From positions 1-64,000 of the forward strand of contig CAUYLG010013832.1 of the NCBI GenBank assembly GCA_963573385.1: a stretch of DNA of 64,000 bases. The letters run 5' to 3'. A program made the position numbers and the translations under genes. The stretch is from Cacajao melanocephalus (taxonomy: Eukaryota; Chordata; Mammalia; Primates; Pitheciidae). The first letter of the stretch is position 1. Each line of letters opens with the position of its first letter. The notes under the pieces are model-generated. The model saw nothing but the letters and a program-made list of their open reading frames with translations. It was not told the DNA's origin and made no database searches. Shown piece by piece: positions 56,537 through 64,000 of the stretch.

Positions 56537-56824
56537 TCACTTCGGGAGGCCAAGGCAGGAGGAGTGCTTGAGTCTAAGAGTTTGAGACCAACCTGGGCAA
56601 CATAGTGAGAACTTGTTTCTAAAAAAAAAAAAAATTTTTTTTAATTAGCCGGATTTGTTGGTGAGTTCCTGTAGTCCTAGCTACTACAGAGGCTAGGGCA
56701 GGAAGATTGCTGGAGCACAGGAGGTTGAGGATGCAGTGAGCTTATGATCACTCTACCACACTGCAGCCTGGGCAACAGAATGAGACCCTGTCTAAAACAA
56801 AACAAAACAAAACAAAACAAAAAC
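56537..56824 (+). mobile_element. Old Alu (AluJ-like) inserted in MIR
   Basis: 5'-truncated at the start (cacttcgggaggccaagg). Contains the AluJ-style gggcaacatagtgagaac and an (AAAAC)n tail at ~56796-56824. Flanked by a 10-bp duplication, agtttagctg (56527-56536) and agtgtagctg (56825-56834), with one mismatch. The minus frame 56677-56880 is Alu-derived. Confidence 0.9.
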
Positions 56825-56834
56825 AGTGTAGCTG

Positions 56835-56910
56835 CTTGTCTAGGGTCACACAGCCCAAAAGTGGCAGAGCTGGAATTCAAACCCAGATGTTTCTGAATTC
56901 AGAGTTACCT
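56835..56910 (+). mobile_element. MIR, right part
   Basis: Continues the MIR split by the Alu: cttgtctagggtcacacagc then gtggcagagctggaattcaa (56862-56881) and acccag. Confidence 0.78.
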
Positions 56911-57593
56911 TAAGGGCTACTAGTCCTGGGTCTCCTGCTTCCCCTCCTGGCAAGCTTGACCTAGAAGGAACTACCCTTCAGGCAACTATGTTCCCTGAAA
57001 GAGATCGCACACTCAGTCACAGAGTAGGTGTGCAAAAAACGTTTTGTTGGGATCTGTTCCAGGTTGAGACTAGTGGGTGAGATCACTGGGGAGCACCCAG
57101 GCTGCAGGCTTCAGGGAACAGAGCTGCACCTGACAGAAACCTAAACTCCAGTTCCCTTGGGCCCTCTCACCTGCTGTACCAAATTTGCAGAAACTGAGAG
57201 ATAGTCTCAGCTCTCTGCTCTCTGGCCTGCTGAATACAAAGAGTTGCCTGGAGCCCCATGGATTCTACCCCTGGATTCATCCTTGAATACTTTTTGTACA
57301 ATAAAATTGGGCTGAAGAGTCATTTGCTATGAGCTTTTGCACAAAAATTCAATTTACCTTTATTATAAAATATTAATAATAAAACTTTATAAATGCCCTG
57401 ATTTTATTAGATCTGTCCCATTAAGAAAGTAGGAGCATCTAGGGTGGGGGAGAGGAATGTTTTGAAGGAGATCAATTATACTTGAATAACTTTCCTAAAG
57501 AATTTTGTCTTTTTTACTTATAGACTGACCTATTTTTCCAAATGCTTTCTCTCAATATGCATTCATCAAGGATACTTTTCCTTTTGTCTTTAG
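56911..57593. other. Putative intron sequence upstream of first exon
   Basis: Moderate GC, no repeat recognised. A pyrimidine-rich tract ends in ctttag immediately before the exon at 57594. Confidence 0.5.
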
Positions 57594-57656
57594 TGGAACA
57601 GGCTACTATCCGACCAGCTAAAAGCATGGACTCACTGTGTTCAGTGCCTGTGGAAG
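57594..57656 (+). CDS. ARHGAP31: ARHGAP31 (CdGAP) internal coding exon, 63 nt
   Basis: The exon is bounded by a strong acceptor (ttttgtctttag) and a near-consensus donor (GAAG/gtaaga). It is 63 nt long, enters in phase 1 (its first two bases finish a codon) and leaves in phase 1. The translation reads EQATIRPAKSMDSLCSVPVE, which I recognise as the segment just C-terminal to the RhoGAP domain of ARHGAP31. That protein stimulates GTP hydrolysis by Cdc42 and Rac1 and acts in cytoskeleton and focal-adhesion control. Its last base joins the exon at 60299 to make the glycine of VEG-KEAKG. This exon carries no catalytic residues. Identification is from memory of the protein. Whether this is the active locus or a duplicated copy is not settled by the window, because GAP-domain exons were not seen upstream. 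Confidence 0.82.
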
Positions 57657-58924
<1,268 letters not shown>

Positions 58925-59355
58925 AATAATTCTAAACCTGTATAATAGTGAGATCTTCTTAAGTTAATTTGATGCTTTCAGCATTTTCTTACTTTTATAT
59001 TCATCCATTTGGATTTGGTTTGGAAACTTCTTGGGCAGTTCTTACCCAGTTTTACAAGAGTTAATATTTCAAAATATGGGTCATTATATACATGACATAT
59101 GAGTATTGGACAGATCATCTGACTGTTAAGTCTCTTGTGTCCTTGTGTATTAAAGGAGATCATTACACTTCCTTACAGGGTGGTCGTAAGAATTTTAAGC
59201 ATAGCGGTATGTAAGATGCCCAGTATATTGCTTAGTACCAAGTTAGAAATTATTTTCTAAATCCCTGGCAACTCACATATCATCTCCAAGCTTATTTACT
59301 TCCCACATAGACTTTTCTCTTCTTTGCTTTCATTTCTAAGTCAGTCAAGAACTCA

Positions 59356-60298
<943 letters not shown>

Positions 60299-60874
60299 GA
60301 AAAGAAGCCAAGGGAAATTTCAATCGAACAGTTACCACCGGTGGATTTTTCATTCCAGCAACAAAAATGCACTCCACCGGCACCGGCAGCTCATGTGACC
60401 TCAGCAATCAGGAGGGCGAATGGGGCCAGGAGGGGATGCCTCCGGGGGCTGAGGGTGGCTTCGATGTGAGCACTGATCGCGGCCATCTCCAGGGCGCTCA
60501 GACCCGGCCCCCACCAGAACAGCTGAAGGTTTTCCGGCCTGTTGAGGATCCCGAGGGCGAGCAAACAGCCCCAAAGATGCTGGGTATGTTCTACACTTCG
60601 AACGACAGCCCCAGCAAATCCGTCTTTACCAGCAGCCTCTTCCAGATGGAGCCCTCGCCGCGTCACCAGCGCAAGGCGCTGAACATCTCCGAGCCCTTTG
60701 CGGTGTCCGTGCCGCTCCGCGTGTCCGCCGTCATCAGCACCAACAGCACGCCGTGCAGAACACCCCCGAAGGAGCTGCAGTCTCTTTCCAGCCTGGAAGA
60801 GTTTTCTTTTCATGGGTCAGAGAGCGGAGGCTGGCCAGAAGACGAGAAGCCACTAGGAGCTGAGACTTCTACAG
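60299..60874 (+). CDS. ARHGAP31: ARHGAP31 (CdGAP) large internal coding exon, 576 nt
   Basis: A 576-nt exon with acceptor ttttactag at 60298 and donor ACAG/gtaaag at 60874. It enters in phase 1 and leaves in phase 1, matching the exon at 57594-57656. It encodes about 192 residues (KEAKGNFNRTVTTGGFF at the start, SLEEFSFHGSESGGWPEDEK near the end) of the low-complexity, Ser/Pro-rich region that follows the GAP domain, thought to be regulatory and phosphorylated. No catalytic domain lies here. The frame is fully open and GC- and CpG-rich, unlike its surroundings. An ATG-initiated reading from 60367 that runs past the donor to 61125 is an intron read-through, not the protein. Several residues differ from human ARHGAP31 as I remember it (for example EDEK where I recall EEEK), compatible with a duplicated copy, another primate, or imperfect recall. 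Confidence 0.86.
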
Positions 60875-60954
60875 GTAAAGTAGGGGAGAGAGAGGGTCTC
60901 TTTCCATCTGAAGGGAGAAAAACCACACTTAAATTTGCTTCAAGTTTGCACAGC

Positions 60955-61225
60955 AATATAGTGAAGTGGTTAGTTAAGTTTGTGGGCTCTAGAGCCAGAC
61001 TGGGTACAAACCCAGGCTCTGCCATTTCACTGCGTGATCTTCAGCAGGTTAACGTAACCACTCTGTGCCTCAGTTTCTTAATCTGTAAAGTGGGAATAAT
61101 TATGTTAATAATACTTTTTTCATAAGTTTGTTGTAAATATTAAATTATTTAATACATATGAAACTCTCAGAACAGTGTTTACCTATAATAAGCATATAAT
61201 AAATGTTACCTGTTATTATTTTATT
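60955..61225 (+). mobile_element. MIR, near full length
   Basis: Very clear MIR: aagtggttagttaagtttgt, gggctctagagccagactgg, tctgccatttcactgcgtga, ctctgtgcctcagtttctta (61061-61080), aaagtgggaataattatg and a final agcatataataaatgttacc. It lies in the intron just after the donor. Confidence 0.9.
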
Positions 61226-61514
61226 CACTTATAGAGTGAGAAGGCAGGAGAAAATCTCAAAATAGAATGCAGAGCTGGAATTGGGGATTCAATTCTTCCA
61301 GTCTCCTTCTCTCTCCATCCACCCATCCTCATTTCTACTTTACATTTGCAAACAACATGGCTAGCAACCGTAGCAACGAGAAAGAGCATCCCTCTCCCAA
61401 TTTCCTTATATCAAATGCAGGAAGGATTCTGAGTGGATCTGTCTGAGTCATATGCCCAGCCTTGGACCAATCACTGTTGCCCTGTCCAATTCTGAGATTG
61501 GCCAGACTTGAGTC

Positions 61515-61708
61515 TCTAGTAACAGCATCCTGATGTCTGAACTAAAAATGCTTCAGAATTCACAATAGTGGTATTTCCTTTTGCCCATCACTTTGTAGGC
61601 TTATTTCTTGAAATTCAATTTTATCTTTGAATATGTAAAATATTTACAGAATTCACAAGTTAAAACTGTAGGTCATTCCTTGGTATCCATGGGGTGATTG
61701 GTTCCAGG
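61515..61708 (+). repeat. 194-bp inverted repeat, left arm
   Basis: Runs from tctagtaacagcatcctg to ggtgattggttccagg. Its reverse complement is at 62991-63184 with four mismatches and no gaps. The last ~40 bases (from about 61670) resemble the terminus of a Tigger/MER2-like DNA transposon; the rest is not a repeat I recognise. Confidence 0.97.
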
Positions 61709-61869
61709 GTGATAGGTGTGTCTGGAGTGAGGAGAGGTTCTTTGATCAACAAGCAAACCTGACCCACATAAAATGGAAGTATTGAGAACCCCGAAGGAAA
61801 GGATGGCTGACAGTCAAACCAACAAATGTTTATTGTGATTTAGGAATGTTTCTTTTTAATTAATACTAG

Positions 61870-62060
61870 TCATTTTCAGCACCCATTAGGTTGTCAGGCA
61901 CTCTCCTAAGTGTCCTGCAAATATTATCTCATTTCTCCCCTCTATCCTATGATATAAGTAGTCACTATTATCCCCATTTCCTTAAAGAGGAATAGGTTAT
62001 TGCCTAATCACTCATACCAAGGAAGTGGAAAAACCAGGATTTTAATTCAGACTTTTAAAA
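61870..62060 (-). mobile_element. MIR fragment, antisense-type
   Basis: Within the loop of the inverted repeat. Contains ggcactctcctaagtgtcct, attatctcatttctcccctc and tattatccccatttccttaa (61966-61985), typical of MIR 3'-half text. Strand call is tentative. Confidence 0.6.
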
Positions 62061-62474
62061 AATCCATGCTTGTAACACTCTATCACACTCCCTCCTGTGT
62101 TCACTATGGGCTGTGGAGTTACAAAGATTTTTAAGACATGATCCCTTCCCCACAGTGAGCTCACAAACTAAGAAGGGAAACTGAAATTCTGCACTGAAGT
62201 TCAGCACAGGGTCAGCCTGTGGAAGCAACATAGGAGCCTCCTCAGGATTTTTGGAATTAGGGAGGGCTTAGATACCCAAAGCACCATGAAAGAGGTGTTC
62301 ATAGCAGAAGGCAAGGGCACGAATGAGAGGCAGTTCTCTCAGGAGGATTCCAGGAAGATATAGAAGAGGTGACATTTGGACTGAGCCTTCATAAATGGGT
62401 AGTGTGTCTCCATACAGAAAAGATGAGAAAGGGCATTCTGGGCTTAGAGAGAGCTACATGTTGTGGGATGTATG

Positions 62475-62680
62475 TAGGTTTTGGAACCCAACTGAGCTGA
62501 TTCGGATGCTAGCTTTACTGCTTTTTACCAGTTTGGCAGTGAGAGATTTCGGAGCCTGTTTCTCATCCGCAAAGCAGAGGAGGCTCCTATCCCAAAGGCT
62601 GTAATGACGTCTGAATGGGAAAATGTCCATAAAATACCTGTCCATGGTCTGACTCACAGAAGATGTGAGTAAATGTTAGT
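62475..62680 (+). mobile_element. MIR fragment
   Basis: In the loop of the inverted repeat. Shows ggttttggaacccaactgag, a tgctagctttactgcttt block, and a gatgtgagtaaatgttag end. Diverged. Confidence 0.6.
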
Positions 62681-62990
62681 CCTTTTCCTTGCGGGATGGG
62701 TGCACAGATGAGCAAATCTCAGGGACATCAAGTCATACCTTGTCTGGAAAATGGTGTTGTGGGCTGGTGTGGGTGCAGCAGGATGAGGGATAGGGGAGAG
62801 TAAAGGCTTTGAGGAAAACGGTGTTTGCAAAGGCTTTTGCGAGACTTGTTATCCTCTCTAAAAGAGTGGGTCCGTGGGCCCCAATGGGTCTTTAAGAGAC
62901 AGTCTGTTATCCTTGCATAGGTTAAATACTATGTATGCCATTTTATATCAGGGACTTGAGCACACATGGATTTTGGTATTGGGGGGAGGT

Positions 62991-63184
62991 CCTGGAACCA
63001 ATCACCCCATGGATACCAAGGAATGGCCTACTGTTTTAACTTGTGAATTCTGTAAATATTTTACATATTCAAAGATAAAATTGAATTTCAAGAAATAAGC
63101 CTACAAAGTGATGGGCAAAAGGAAATACCACTGTTGTGAATTCTGAAGCATTTTTAGTTCAGACATCAGGATACTGTTACTAGA
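62991..63184 (-). repeat. 194-bp inverted repeat, right arm
   Basis: Reverse complement of 61515-61708 with four mismatches and identical length. On this side the Tigger/MER2-like end is longer, extending left to about 62949 (gggacttgagcacacatgga, ttttggtattggggggaggt), so the two arms share only part of that element. Confidence 0.97.
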
Positions 63185-63319
63185 TCTGAGTTGCTGGGCT
63201 GGCCTGTGATGAAATACCTCAGAGTTAAGACGCCAGTGTAACCAATGGCAATGAGTGGTTTAGTCTTAACCAATCTTAACCAACAAACTTTTCTGAGCTT
63301 GTGCCATATGCCAGACACT

Positions 63320-64000
<681 letters not shown>

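Noticed and set aside
60391..60813. 140-codon minus-strand frame opposite the exon
   Set aside because: It is the antisense shadow of a GC-rich coding exon, with no independent motif.
60367..61125. 252-codon ATG-initiated frame as an independent gene
   Set aside because: The frame is the ARHGAP31 exon read through its donor at 60874 into a MIR in the intron; there is no promoter or start context of its own.

Overview
The window looks like primate, most likely human, chromosomal DNA. The evidence is dimeric Alu elements with A-tails and target-site duplications, L1 3' ends, MaLR-type LTRs, MIR copies and many microsatellites. There are no bacterial-style operons, no RNA genes and no CRISPR arrays. 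Nearly all short open frames are chance frames or retroelement remnants.

Layout. Positions 1-280 are a GC- and CpG-rich edge of unknown identity. From about 0.3 to 55.2 kb the sequence is AT-rich and gene-poor, a patchwork of L1 fragments, Alus, MaLR-type LTRs, DNA-transposon fossils and simple repeats. Notable pieces are an L1 with an inverted 5' part (4.1-4.9 kb), a 1.1-kb DNA-transposon fossil (6.4-7.5 kb), a large old L1 mosaic with nested insertions (19.2-23.5 kb), an L1 3' end with an ORF2 remnant (41.3-42.1 kb), and two L1 3' ends joined head-to-head (54.0-55.2 kb). From about 55.25 kb the composition becomes visibly more GC-rich and Alu/MIR-rich.

Genes. The only genuine coding sequence I can support is two exons on the + strand, 57594-57656 and 60299-60874. 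Both have good splice sites and matching phase (1 to 1). Joined, they encode part of ARHGAP31 (CdGAP), a Cdc42/Rac1 GTPase-activating protein, just after its GAP domain. I saw no exons for the GAP domain in the 57 kb upstream. The following (large C-terminal) exon would lie beyond 64000. The segment is therefore either the genuine locus with a long intron or a partial segmental-duplication copy. The composition change and several residue differences from the protein as I remember it favour a duplicated copy or a non-human primate, but this needs an alignment.

The least expected structures are in the gene-bearing right end. One is a 194-bp inverted repeat (four mismatches, equal-length arms, 1.28-kb loop). 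The other is a 75-bp direct repeat (one mismatch) whose copies lie 1999 bp apart on either side of the first exon. I found no convincing novel protein-coding system.
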